Of a stretch of 46,144 bases of DNA, positions 11,033-19,712 are shown in pieces. Source of the stretch: Micromonospora foliorum (GTDB taxonomy: Bacteria; Actinomycetota; Actinomycetes; Mycobacteriales; Micromonosporaceae); the NCBI RefSeq assembly GCF_022229015.1, contig NZ_JAKKFF010000031.1, positions 1-46,144 of the forward strand. Direction: 5' to 3'. Positions within the stretch are counted from its first letter, which is position 1. Every line of letters starts with the position of its first letter. Under the pieces are notes generated by a model. That model was given only the letters and a program-made list of their open reading frames with translations. It was not told the origin of the DNA and did no database searches. Both the position numbers and the translations under genes were made by a program.

Positions 11033-11794
11033 ATGAGACGCCGCATTATCTTCGCCGGCATCGGGATGGCCGCCGCTGCACTCACCGCTGCTTCCATCAC
11101 CGCCAGTGTCCTCACCGCTGATTCCGTCAGCGGCGCGTCAGCGGCGCGGCAGGGCATCATCCTCGGCGATGCCGTGGATAACCTGCCCAGCCAAACCGCC
11201 TCGGACTGGGTAACCTACGCCGACCACGTGGTGGTGGTCACCGCGACGTCTGAGACGGTGACCCCGCCGACGCCAACTGAGATCGCCCGTGGCGAGGGTT
11301 TGATCGGCCGGCAGGTGAGCCTGCGGATAGATGACGTGCTGTGGTCTCGCGCTGGCGCGCCCAAGCCCGCGCCACACGTGTGGGAGTACTCCGCGTTCGG
11401 GTGGCAGTTCACCGAAGGAGACACCAGCCACCGCACACGGATGGCGCTGCGTGACCGCCCCCGGGTGGAGGTCGGTCACCGGTACGTCATGGCGATGGTG
11501 TGGGAAGAGGCTCGGTGCTCCGCTGGTGACGAGCCCGAGCCTGCTCAGTGGCGCGGCCTTGGGGAAGGTTCCGAGATTCCCTACGACAACAACACCATCG
11601 GGCAGGGCGAGCTGGAAGGCCGAGCGCAAACCGCCGTCGAGGCGCGTCAAATGGCGGCTGAGGCCGGACCGAACCTCGGTCTGAAGCACGAACTCGCCGG
11701 AAGCGGCGCGGCGCTGCTGGCTTCGAAGCTGAAGGCGGCGGCGCCGTTGGTGAACAAGAAGTTCAGTCCGCAGTCCGCTACGAACTGCAACTGA
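11033..11794 (+). CDS. Exported protein of unknown function coupled to the metalloprotease
   Basis: A 253-residue protein beginning MRRRIIFAGIGMAAAALTAA, a signal peptide or N-terminal membrane anchor, with the mature region from about residue 38. The rest is probably beta-rich (VVVVTATSETV, VSLRIDDVLWS, GHRYVMAMVWEE) with a helical, Ala-rich C-terminus. It has only two cysteines in the mature part (RCSAG and the C-terminal NCN). The ATG is 8 nt after the protease stop and AGGAGGGG overlaps that stop, so the pair is translationally coupled. It might be an inhibitor, chaperone or receptor for the protease, but nothing in the sequence decides this. A strong hairpin follows. Confidence 0.75.
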   Translation: MRRRIIFAGIGMAAAALTAASITASVLTADSVSGASAARQGIILGDAVDNLPSQTASDWVTYADHVVVVTATSETVTPPTPTEIARGEGLIGRQVSLRIDDVLWSRAGAPKPAPHVWEYSAFGWQFTEGDTSHRTRMALRDRPRVEVGHRYVMAMVWEEARCSAGDEPEPAQWRGLGEGSEIPYDNNTIGQGELEGRAQTAVEARQMAAEAGPNLGLKHELAGSGAALLASKLKAAAPLVNKKFSPQSATNCN

Positions 11795-11807
11795 CCAATC
11801 CGTCCGG

Positions 11808-11839
11808 CTGGCGCGACCACCCACCAGTGGTCGCGCCAG
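11808..11839 (+). terminator. Terminator hairpin after the metalloprotease pair
   Basis: A perfect 13-bp stem, CTGGCGCGACCAC (11808-11820) with GTGGTCGCGCCAG (11827-11839), and a 6-nt loop, 13 nt after the stop. Confidence 0.82.
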
Positions 11840-12472
11840 AGCGGCGGTGGACGGACAGCCCCGAGGGGCAGATGCGCTCGCTGTCGAAGCACGACTGCCC
11901 CGGCCGCCGGAGCTTCGTCCTGCCTGGAGCGACGACACGCCGCCACGTGCCTGCTCAGACGCCCTTGATGATGATGAAAATGGCTCACTGGAGGCGACCG
12001 GGCAACGCCGACCCGCACTCTTGCCATTCGGACCGCAGCCCGATCCAGCGTCACCTGCGCTCGCGGGTGTCGTTTGCCGGTCATGAGGGAAATGCGGCGA
12101 CCTGCCTTCTTCACCGCCCATCGTGGCCGCCCGATCGGGGCCGTCTCCGCTCGGTCGACCGCAACGCCGCCGCATGCCATGGGCGTCATGGCGCTCGGCT
12201 CCGGCGTTAAGGCGCACGGATCCGACCTGACCCAGTGGCTTGACTCTGGCAAGGACCGACTCGCAACTTGCATCCGGCCGGGACTGACCCGTTCGTTGCA
12301 CCACGCAATTCTGACGGCCAACAAATAGATCTCAGCCTATCTTGACTTGGGCAGCTAGTCAGCGCACCGTGATGAGTAACAGGCAGATGCGCGCCATTAT
12401 CGGCCCGACTGAAGTGGATCGCCAAATGGGGGGCGCTGCCGGTTTCGCGCCGCGTGCATCAGGAGGCTTTCC
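11840..12472. other. Gene-poor interval upstream of the P450
   Basis: About 630 nt with no convincing gene. Open frames exist on both strands (for example 12074-12328 plus and 11647-12324 minus), but none has a good ribosome site, recognisable motifs or actinobacterial codon bias throughout. The composition continues the less GC-biased style of the accessory stretch to its left. It may contain decayed coding DNA. The P450 promoter should lie at its right end. Confidence 0.4.
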
Positions 12473-13765
12473 ATGCGGTTGAATCCGTTCGCCGGGATTT
12501 ATCTCACCGATCCGGCAAGCATGTGGCGGCGCATTCTCGACGATCCCGACGGGGTGCACTACGCCGAGGATCTGGGCCTGTGGTTGATCAGCAGGCACGC
12601 CCACGTCCGGCGGGCCCTCGCCGACGCTGCGACATTCGCCAACGCCCTCACCCTCGCCCCGGTCTACGAGGTGTGCCCACCCGCACTGAACGTGATCATG
12701 CAGATCGACGCGCCACCCACGACGGCCGCCGCCGACCCACCGGCGCACCCGCGTACCCGCCGGGCCCTCCGGGCGACCTTCGCGAACACCACCGAGCGGG
12801 TCGAGGCCGAGTACGGGGCGATCGTCCGGCGCCGGGTCGACCAGCTGGTGTCCCGTCTCGCCGTCCGCCAGGGCGACCAGGTCGACCTGATCCCGGAGTT
12901 CGCGACCGAGCTTCCCCTGCTGGTGGTCCTGGACATCCTCGGGGTGCCCGACGCCGACATCGGGCGGATCCGGAGTTGGGCGGACGGCCAGATCGCCCTC
13001 ATCTGGGGGCAGCCGGACCCGGCCGAGCAGGTACGCCTGGCGCAGGGGCTGCTGGAGTTCTGGCACTACTGCGAGGATCTGGTCCGCCAGCGGGTTGACA
13101 GCGGACACCGGGGTGACGACTTCATCAGCCGCGCCCTGGCCTACCGGGACGACGACGACACCGTGCTGACGGTGCCCGAGGTGGCGAGCCTGGCCTTCAA
13201 TCTCCTGGTCGCGGGGCACGAGACCACCGCCGGGCTGCTCGCGCACGCCCTCGACCAGGCCCTGTCCGCCCCCCAGCGCTGGTCGGCGATCACCGCGGAC
13301 CCGGGGCTCGTCCCCGCCTTCGTGGGCGAGACGCTCCGGTTCGCGCCCGCCATCGACGGCTGGCTCCGGGTGACCACCCGAGACGTCACACTGGGAGCGG
13401 TCACGATCCCCGCCGGGGCGCGTTGCCTGCTCCTGATCGGAGCGGCGAACCGGGACCCGGCAGCGTTCCATGACCCGGACCGGTTCGCCCCCCACCGGGC
13501 CGATGTGGGCAATCACCTGTCGTTCGGCCACGGTCCACATTTCTGCATCGGCGCGGGATTGGCGCGACTTGAGGCCGGGATCGCCCTCAGCCGGCTCGCC
13601 GAAGTCATTCCCGGTCTACGGCTGTCACCCGAGCAACATCGCTCGTACAAACCCAATGTCGCGTTTCGCGCGCACCACAGACTGCTCGCGATAATCGATG
13701 TCCCGGCAGCCGCGGACGCGCCGGCGGCGCGGGGTGGGGCGACGGCCGAAGTGCACGCCGCCTGA
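12473..13765 (+). CDS. Cytochrome P450
   Basis: A 430-residue soluble bacterial class I P450. It has the I-helix oxygen-activation motif AGHETT (residues 247-252), the K-helix ETLR (286-289) and the heme loop LSFGHGPHFCIG, with Cys358 as the thiolate ligand. The DPPAHPRTRRALRATF C-helix region is also typical. The ATG follows a consensus AGGAGG by 6 nt. No ferredoxin or reductase gene is adjacent, so redox partners must come from elsewhere. Some Streptomyces conservon operons (cvnA-D) carry P450 genes. A conservon-like sensor starts 920 nt downstream, so a link is plausible but unproven. The substrate is unknown. Confidence 0.93.
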   Translation: MRLNPFAGIYLTDPASMWRRILDDPDGVHYAEDLGLWLISRHAHVRRALADAATFANALTLAPVYEVCPPALNVIMQIDAPPTTAAADPPAHPRTRRALRATFANTTERVEAEYGAIVRRRVDQLVSRLAVRQGDQVDLIPEFATELPLLVVLDILGVPDADIGRIRSWADGQIALIWGQPDPAEQVRLAQGLLEFWHYCEDLVRQRVDSGHRGDDFISRALAYRDDDDTVLTVPEVASLAFNLLVAGHETTAGLLAHALDQALSAPQRWSAITADPGLVPAFVGETLRFAPAIDGWLRVTTRDVTLGAVTIPAGARCLLLIGAANRDPAAFHDPDRFAPHRADVGNHLSFGHGPHFCIGAGLARLEAGIALSRLAEVIPGLRLSPEQHRSYKPNVAFRAHHRLLAIIDVPAAADAPAARGGATAEVHAA

Positions 13766-14024
13766 GTGCGCACGAGTGCCAGCGGTGCTGACCTGCGGAC
13801 GGGTCGAGGGTGGGGTGGGGCCGCGTTGCCCGCTCCACCCGGCGCACCTCGGTGCCGGCGACGGGTCCGGGACGCACCTTTCCCGCTTTGCCCGGCGATC
13901 CATGCCGGTGAACGTCTTCACACCCATCGCGTCCTGGGTTAAGAATTGCCCTCTGTGAATGTTCAGCTCATCGGCCAATCTCGATCTGGCGTCCGCTGAA
14001 TGCCCGTTCCACGAAGGTGAGCGC

Positions 14025-14507
14025 ATGGAGCACACGTCCCCGTCGAGCTCGGCTCACTCTGCGGCCAGTCAGCGGTTCCGATGGGAGTTGCGCAACTGTC
14101 GCGTCCAACGGGGGCTGACCCAACGAGCCCTGGCCGATCTGGTGCGGTTCAGTCGGGAGACGGTCGCGGCGGTCGAGTCCGGTCGCCGGTTCGGCAGTCA
14201 CGAGTTCGCGCTGCGCTGCGACGACGTGCTCGGCACCGGCGGCAGGCTGGCCGCCCTTTGGCCGCAGGTCGCCGCCGAACAGTTGGCGGCCGACGGTCGC
14301 CGGGGCCCACGCGCCCCGGAACCGGCTCAGCTCGATCGACAGGTGCCGCGTCAGCGTGGCCGGCGTGACGCACGCGACCCCGGAGCCGTGGTGGACGCGA
14401 TCGACGAGCTACGCGAACTGATCGGCCAGGTGCTCAACGGCCAACCCGAACCGGACGCCCCGGAGCGACGGCAGCCGCCGGCCGGGCCCCTCGACAACCA
14501 GCGCTGA
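14025..14507 (+). CDS. XRE-type helix-turn-helix regulator
   Basis: A 160-residue DNA-binding protein. An XRE helix-turn-helix spans about residues 15-75 (WELRNCRVQRGLTQRALADLVRFSRETVAAVESG), followed by FALRCDDVLGTGGRLAALWPQ, the usual end of this domain in Streptomyces-type XRE proteins. The C-terminal half is polar, Arg/Pro-rich and unrecognised. The ATG at 14025 is preceded by GAAGGTGAG; an upstream in-frame ATG at 13959 is possible but less supported. It lies between the P450 and the conservon-type sensor on the same strand and may control either. Confidence 0.8.
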   Translation: MEHTSPSSSAHSAASQRFRWELRNCRVQRGLTQRALADLVRFSRETVAAVESGRRFGSHEFALRCDDVLGTGGRLAALWPQVAAEQLAADGRRGPRAPEPAQLDRQVPRQRGRRDARDPGAVVDAIDELRELIGQVLNGQPEPDAPERRQPPAGPLDNQR

Positions 14508-14566
14508 CCCGACGGATCCGGCCCGACCTCGCGGCGTCACCGGTCGCTGACGTTGGGTACAGATGC

Positions 14567-14587
14567 TGGTACGGGCAGTTTGTACCA
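14567..14587. promoter_or_regulatory. Dyad upstream of the sensor kinase gene
   Basis: TGGTAC (14567-14572) and GTACCA (14582-14587) form a perfect inverted repeat with a 9-nt spacer, about 100 nt upstream of the sensor start. A further GGGTAC lies just upstream. This is a candidate operator for the adjacent XRE regulator or another factor. Confidence 0.4.
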
Positions 14588-14685
14588 CGGCCAGGTCTGG
14601 TCTACGAGCGCGGCTTCCGGCCGAATGGGACTTGCATTCGGCAACGTGCGGATAGACCGTCATCGACGAGTCGTGGGAGTCAATC

Positions 14686-17151
14686 TTGGCGTCGAGCACC
14701 CGGTCCCACGCGGCCAGACCCTACCCGACCCGCCGACGCGGTTGGAAGATAGCCGGCCGGATGCGCCTCATCGTCGCGGCCCCGCTCGTCGCCGTGATCG
14801 GCTTCGCCGGTCTCGCGCTGACCGAGAGCGCACGCCAGACGGCCCGTGCCAGCGACCTGCAGATCCTGGCGCAGGTCGGCGCCGAGGCCGGCGACCTCGC
14901 CTACCGGCTGCAACGCGAACGCATCGCCGCCGCCGACCTGCTCACCTACGCCAGGCCGGAGCAGCAGGACGCCTTCGGCGCGGAGATGGCGGCCACCGAC
15001 GACGCCGTCGCCCGCTACCGCGAGCAGCGGGACCGACTGTCCGCCGACACCGACACCAGCTCGGCTCTCCTGCGCCGCATCGACGCGGCTCTGGACGGCC
15101 TCGCCCCGCTACGCACCCAGGTGCGTACCGCCACGCACGCGTCGGTGTCCGCGATGACCTTCAGCTACCGCATCGCGATCGCCGACCTCATCAACTTCCG
15201 GGAGAACGTCTCGCACGGCGTGGTCGACGCCCAACTCGCCGACGGGATCCGGGCATCGGCGGCGCTGTCGAAGACGGCCGAGGCCATCGGCCAGCAGCAG
15301 GTGGCCGTGCTGCGCGCCGTCGCGGGCGGCGAGCTGACCCCGGCCATGCAGCAGGACATCACGGCGGCCCGCACCAGCTACACCGAGTCGAGCCTGTCGT
15401 TCCTGGCCCTGGCCCCGCCCGAGTGGAGCATCTGGTGGGAGCAGGCCGGCACCGGCAAGGAGGCGCTCGCCCTGCAACGAATGCAGGACGAGGTGTCCCG
15501 GGCCCAGCCGGGGTCACGGCTGCAACTGGAGACCGACGCCTGGGTGTCCACCACCCAGACCCGCGCCGCCCGGCTGGCCGACCTGCGCGCCCGGGTCGAC
15601 GACGCGGTCCGCGACGACGTTCGGGCCGCGCACGCCGACCAGCGCCGCCGGGCCGTGGCCGAGGCGGCCAGCGTCCTGCTGGCCCTGATCCTGACCGCGT
15701 TGGTGACCTGGGCCGTCGCGCGGCAGATCACCCGACGGCTGCGCCGCCTCCGGGACGCGGCCAACGCGGTGGCCTTCGAACAGCTCCCCGCCGTGGTGGC
15801 CCAGCTCCAACAGCCCGGCAGCGCGGCCGTCGACCCACAGAAGCTGGCCCACCAGCAGTCCAGTGCCGCGCTCGAACCGTCCAGCGACGACGAGATCGGT
15901 GAACTGGGTCAGGCGTTCAGCGCCGTGCACCAGGCCGCCGTGCGGACGGCCGCCGAACAGGCCGTGATGCGCGCCAACACCGCCGACATCTTCATCCACC
16001 TGAGCCGCCGCGAACAGCGCCTGGTCGACGCCGTCCTGGCCCAGGTCGACCTGGTCGAGCGGGACGAGACCGACCCCGACCGGCTCGACCAGCTGTACAC
16101 GCTGGACAACCTGGCCACCCGGATGGGCCGGATCAACGCCAGCCTGCTGGTGCTCGGCGGTGTCGGCGTGGGTCGCGTACGCCAGCGCGACGTTCCTCTG
16201 CAACAGGTGCTCCAGGCGGCGCTGTCCCAGATCGAGCACTACGCACGGGTCCGGCTCGGCATGATCGACGGGGACGTCGCGGTGGCCGCCAAGACCGTCG
16301 ACGAGGTCGTGCACCTGCTCGCCGAACTCATGGACAACGCCACCACGTACTCGCCACCCGGCAGTGAGACCTGGGTGAGCGGCCGGAGCCTGGGTGACCG
16401 CGTCATCGTCCAGATCAGCGACGAGGGTGTGGGGCTGTCCGCGCAGCGGATGCAGCAGCTCAACGAGCTGCTGGCCCGCCCGCCGGCCATCGACGTGGCC
16501 GCCGTACGGGCGATGGGGCTGGTCGTGGTGGGCCAGCTCGCGGCCCGGCTGGGCGCCACCGTCCAACTGCGACGCGGCCCCCGACGCGGCATCCTCGCCG
16601 AGGCGACCCTGCCCGCGGCGATCATCCGGTCGCTCCCACCGGAGGAGTACCTGCTTGCGCCCGGCCGGCTGTCACGGCGGGCAGCGCGGACGCCCAGCCC
16701 TCCGCCGCCGTACCAGCCGCGCCCCGAACCCACCGCCGGCCGCCCCACGGCCGAACGGACCCTGCCGGCGGCGCCGGTCTTCCGACCGGCTCCCGCAGCC
16801 CCGGACCGGGGTGACGCGCCCACCGAGGAGCTCCTCATCTTCGAACAGGTCAACCACTGGTTCCAGAACGACGTCGTCGACGGCCAGAACGGCCAGCAGT
16901 GGTCCAGCCCCGCCGACGACGCCTGGCGTACGGCCGCCCAGGCACAAGCCCCCGAGGTCGCCGCGACCACCAACTCCGGCCTGCCCAAACGACAGCCGCA
17001 ACGGCACCTGGTGCCCGGCGGGGTGACCGTGCCCCAGCAGCAGCAACGGTCCGAGTACCGCGACCCGGCGCAGGTGGCGACGGCGATGGCCGCGTACGCG
17101 CGGGGCGTGGCGAACCGACGGCGCACCCCGATCAACCTCGGCAACAAATGA
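14686..17151 (+). CDS. Conservon-type sensor kinase-like protein with NIT domain (CvnA-like)
   Basis: An 821-residue membrane sensor. TM1 is at about residues 26-45 and TM2 at about 325-346. The extracytoplasmic region between them has the helical pattern of nitrate/nitrite-sensing (NIT) domains. HAMP and a dimerisation region follow, then a HATPase domain with N-box Asn551 ([12 protein letters not shown]) and G1 box Asp579 (DEGVGL), then a Pro-rich tail. The dimerisation helix reads [23 protein letters not shown]; in CvnA-like proteins the same stretch is normally LDHLATRM, so Asn475 stands where a His is expected. The TTG start at 14686 has GGGAG 6 nt upstream. The roadblock gene follows after 16 nt, as in conservons, but the usual DUF742 and GTPase genes are absent. 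Confidence 0.85.
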   Translation: MASSTRSHAARPYPTRRRGWKIAGRMRLIVAAPLVAVIGFAGLALTESARQTARASDLQILAQVGAEAGDLAYRLQRERIAAADLLTYARPEQQDAFGAEMAATDDAVARYREQRDRLSADTDTSSALLRRIDAALDGLAPLRTQVRTATHASVSAMTFSYRIAIADLINFRENVSHGVVDAQLADGIRASAALSKTAEAIGQQQVAVLRAVAGGELTPAMQQDITAARTSYTESSLSFLALAPPEWSIWWEQAGTGKEALALQRMQDEVSRAQPGSRLQLETDAWVSTTQTRAARLADLRARVDDAVRDDVRAAHADQRRRAVAEAASVLLALILTALVTWAVARQITRRLRRLRDAANAVAFEQLPAVVAQLQQPGSAAVDPQKLAHQQSSAALEPSSDDEIGELGQAFSAVHQAAVRTAAEQAVMRANTADIFIHLSRREQRLVDAVLAQVDLVERDETDPDRLDQLYTLDNLATRMGRINASLLVLGGVGVGRVRQRDVPLQQVLQAALSQIEHYARVRLGMIDGDVAVAAKTVDEVVHLLAELMDNATTYSPPGSETWVSGRSLGDRVIVQISDEGVGLSAQRMQQLNELLARPPAIDVAAVRAMGLVVVGQLAARLGATVQLRRGPRRGILAEATLPAAIIRSLPPEEYLLAPGRLSRRAARTPSPPPPYQPRPEPTAGRPTAERTLPAAPVFRPAPAAPDRGDAPTEELLIFEQVNHWFQNDVVDGQNGQQWSSPADDAWRTAAQAQAPEVAATTNSGLPKRQPQRHLVPGGVTVPQQQQRSEYRDPAQVATAMAAYARGVANRRRTPINLGNK

Positions 17152-17167
17152 CGCGACAGGAGAGCAC

Positions 17168-17572
17168 GTGACCGACCAACAGGATCTCGGCTGGCTGCTG
17201 GACAACTTCGCCGCGCGCGCGACCGAGGTCAGCCACGCGATCGCCATTTCCAGCGACGGCCTGATGGTGGCCGCCACCCGCGACCTGCCACCGGACCGGG
17301 CCGACCAGTTGGCCGCCACGGGTAGCGGGCTCGTCAGCCTGCTGCGGGGGGCGGCGGCCTTCTTCGACGCCGGCGCGGTGATCTCCAACGTCACGCAGCT
17401 CGAGGGCGGGTTCATGTTCTCGATGGCCTTCAACGACGGTGCCTCGCTGCTGGTGCTCGCCGCCCCCGAGTGCGACGTGGGCAAGGTCTCCTACGAGATG
17501 ACCGAGCTGGCCAACCGCATCGGGGACGCGTTGACCCCCGCTGCCCGAGCGGCGCTCGCCCGCAGCCGCTGA
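17168..17572 (+). CDS. Roadblock/LC7 domain protein (CvnB-like)
   Basis: A 134-residue single-domain protein. The pattern WLLDNFAARATEVSHAIAISSDGLMVAATRDLP, then GSGLVSLLRGAAAFFDAGAV and MFSMAFNDGASLLVLAAPECDVGKVSYEM, is the roadblock fold found as CvnB in actinobacterial conservons. There it works with the CvnA sensor and a small Ras-like GTPase (CvnD). The GTG start has AGGAG 5 nt upstream. In this window no DUF742 (CvnC) or GTPase (CvnD) gene follows; instead a binding-protein gene begins 53 nt later. Any GTPase partner must be encoded elsewhere. Confidence 0.9.
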   Translation: MTDQQDLGWLLDNFAARATEVSHAIAISSDGLMVAATRDLPPDRADQLAATGSGLVSLLRGAAAFFDAGAVISNVTQLEGGFMFSMAFNDGASLLVLAAPECDVGKVSYEMTELANRIGDALTPAARAALARSR

Positions 17573-17625
17573 CCACCCCGGCGCCCCCACGCCGGAGACC
17601 CCTTCCCCTTCCTCTGGAGTCAGAC

Positions 17626-18819
17626 ATGCCTCTCACCACGCCTTGGCGCAGCCGTGCCCTCACCGCCGCGCTGCTCGCGGCCGTGCTGACCACCAGCTCG
17701 GCCTGCGGCGACGACGCGCCGGGCACGAGCGCCGGCGGCTCGATAAAGATCGGCCTGCTCGCGTCGCTGTCCGGGACGTACCAGGCGGTCGGCACCGAGA
17801 TCCGCGACGGCTTCCAGCTCTACCTGGACACGCACGACGGCAAGTTGGGCGGCCGGCAGGTCGACCTCATCGTCGCGGACGAGGGCAACGGCGCGCAGAC
17901 TGCGGTCCCGGCGGCGACCAAGCTGCTCAAGCAGGACCGGGTGTCCGCGCTCACCGGCATCGTCGGAGGCGGCTCGGTCGCCGGCGTCACCCCCGTGCTC
18001 AACGAGACCAAGGTGCCACTGGTCGGCTCGAACGGCCGGCCGGAGCTCAAGGACGTCTCCCGGGTCTGGCACACCTCGTACCTCTCCGACGAGCCCGGGG
18101 CGGCGATCGCCCAGCACGTCCGCGACAACGTGAAGGGCTCCGTCTACGCGATCGGCCCGGACTACCAGGGCGGTTGGGACGAGCTGCGCGGTTTCACCGA
18201 CGCGTTCGGGAAGATCGGCGGGAAGCTGGCGAACGCCGACGGCAAGACGACCTTCACGCCGTTCCCGGCCACCACCAACTTCCTCCCCTACTTCGCCCGC
18301 ATCAAGGCCTCCGGCGCGGCGGCCGTCTACACCTTCTACGCCGGCAGCGCCGCCGTCGACTTCGTCAAGCAGTACGCGCAGTCCGAGATCAAGGACATCC
18401 CGCTGTACGCCGCCGGGTTCCTCACCGAGGGCGGCGTGCTCAACGCGCAGGGCGAGGCCGCCCGGGACATCTACTCGGTGCTCAACTACTCGCCCGACCT
18501 CGACAACGCGGAGAACCGCGCCTTCGTGGCCGCGTGGAAGGCGAAGCACGACGGATCGCCGACGACCTACGCGCTCGCCTCGTACGACGCGGCGGCGGTA
18601 CTGGACCGGGCGATCGGTGCCGCCGGCAGCAACCCGACCCCGGAGGCCATCAACACGGCCATCGGTCAACTCGGCCAGATCGCCAGCCCGCGCGGCACCT
18701 GGCAGTTCTCCACCACCACGCACTCGCCCGTGCAGAAGTGGTACCTGCGGCAGGTCCGCCAGGACGGCCGGGCGCTGTCCAACACCGTCGTGGGCGACCT
18801 CGCGACCGTCGGCCGGTGA
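17626..18819 (+). CDS. Branched-chain-amino-acid-type ABC importer, substrate-binding lipoprotein
   Basis: A 397-residue class I periplasmic-binding protein of the LivJ/AmiC type. The N-terminus MPLTTPWRSRALTAALLAAVLTTSSAC is a lipoprotein signal with Cys27 as the probable lipidated residue, although the lipobox (SSAC) is weak. The mature part has IKIGLLASLSGTYQAVGTEIRDGFQLYLD, VDLIVADEGNG, LTGIVGGGSVAG and AIGPDYQGGWDE, as in this family. The ATG at 17626 has GGAG 6 nt upstream. The ligand could be an amino acid, urea, an amide or an aromatic acid; the sequence does not tell. It overlaps the next permease gene by 4 nt. Confidence 0.9.
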   Translation: MPLTTPWRSRALTAALLAAVLTTSSACGDDAPGTSAGGSIKIGLLASLSGTYQAVGTEIRDGFQLYLDTHDGKLGGRQVDLIVADEGNGAQTAVPAATKLLKQDRVSALTGIVGGGSVAGVTPVLNETKVPLVGSNGRPELKDVSRVWHTSYLSDEPGAAIAQHVRDNVKGSVYAIGPDYQGGWDELRGFTDAFGKIGGKLANADGKTTFTPFPATTNFLPYFARIKASGAAAVYTFYAGSAAVDFVKQYAQSEIKDIPLYAAGFLTEGGVLNAQGEAARDIYSVLNYSPDLDNAENRAFVAAWKAKHDGSPTTYALASYDAAAVLDRAIGAAGSNPTPEAINTAIGQLGQIASPRGTWQFSTTTHSPVQKWYLRQVRQDGRALSNTVVGDLATVGR

Positions 18820-19712
18820 TAGCGGTGGCGGCCGGCACGAACCGGATCGACCCGTACCTGATCCCGGCGTTGGACGGAGTCGCCTACGGGCTGCTCGTGT
18901 TCGTCGCCGCGTCGGGCCTGGTCTTCTGTTTCGGCGTCGCCAACATCCTCAACCTCGCGCACGGCCTGCTTTACGCGATCGGCGGATACACCGCCGCGGC
19001 GCTGCTCGACGGCGGCTGGGCGAGCCTGGGGTTGGCCCTCGCGGTCGGTGTGCTGGCCGCCGCCGCGGCAGGAGTGCTCCTGGCCGGCCTGCTCACACCG
19101 GTCGCCGCCGGCAACCACCTCAGTCAGGCGCTGCTGACGTTCGGGGTGGCACTGGCCGGCGGCAGCCTGCTCGTCGCCGGCTTCGGGCCCGACAATCCGC
19201 AGGTTCGGGTGCCCGCCGCCCTGGAAGGGTCGGTGATGGTCGCCGGTCACCGCTACGCCGCGTACCGGCTGGTGTTCATCGTCGTCGCCGCGGTGCTCGC
19301 CCTCGCGCTCTACCTGGTGGTGCGACGCACCAGGGCCGGGATGCTGGTCCGGGCGGCCGTCGACGACCCGGAGATGGTCGCCTGTCTGGGCGTGAGTCCG
19401 GCGCGGATCCGGGCCGGTGTGCTCGCCGCCGCCGGCGCGCTGGCCGGTGCGGCCGGGGTCCTCGGCGCGCCCATCATCGGCCCCGGCACGGGCACCGCCG
19501 ACACCGTGCTGTTGCTCTCCCTGGTGGTCGTCGTCCTCGGTGGTCTCGGGTCGATGGCGGGCACCCTGTTGGCGGCGCTGGCGATCGGCGAGATCCAGAC
19601 GCTGGGAGTGGCGCTGCTGCCGTCCGCCGCGCCGTTCCTGCTGTTCGCCGCCATGGCGGCCGTGCTGGCCGTGCGGGCGCGCGGCCTGGCCGGCAGATGG
19701 AGGCCGGCATGA
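18816..19712 (+). CDS. Branched-chain-amino-acid-type ABC importer, LivH-like permease
   Basis: A 298-residue hydrophobic protein with about eight membrane segments. FGVANILNLAHGLLYAIGGYTA near the start is the LivH hallmark; LVVRRTRAGMLVRAAVDDPEMVACLGVSPARI and VVVVLGGLGSMAGTLLAALAIGEIQTLG are the conserved C-terminal segments. The GTG start at 18816 overlaps the stop of the binding-protein gene as GTGA; a second GTG at 18825 is possible. It should pair with the LivM-like protein to form the transmembrane channel. Confidence 0.9.
   Translation: MIAVAAGTNRIDPYLIPALDGVAYGLLVFVAASGLVFCFGVANILNLAHGLLYAIGGYTAAALLDGGWASLGLALAVGVLAAAAAGVLLAGLLTPVAAGNHLSQALLTFGVALAGGSLLVAGFGPDNPQVRVPAALEGSVMVAGHRYAAYRLVFIVVAAVLALALYLVVRRTRAGMLVRAAVDDPEMVACLGVSPARIRAGVLAAAGALAGAAGVLGAPIIGPGTGTADTVLLLSLVVVVLGGLGSMAGTLLAALAIGEIQTLGVALLPSAAPFLLFAAMAAVLAVRARGLAGRWRPA

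Noticed and set aside
11138..12304. Minus-strand open frames across the gap after the exported protein gene
   Set aside because: They overlap the exported protein gene, run through its terminator hairpin and have no motif or ribosome site.
12074..12328. 84-residue plus-strand open frame
   Set aside because: No good ribosome site, no recognisable sequence, and poor codon bias.
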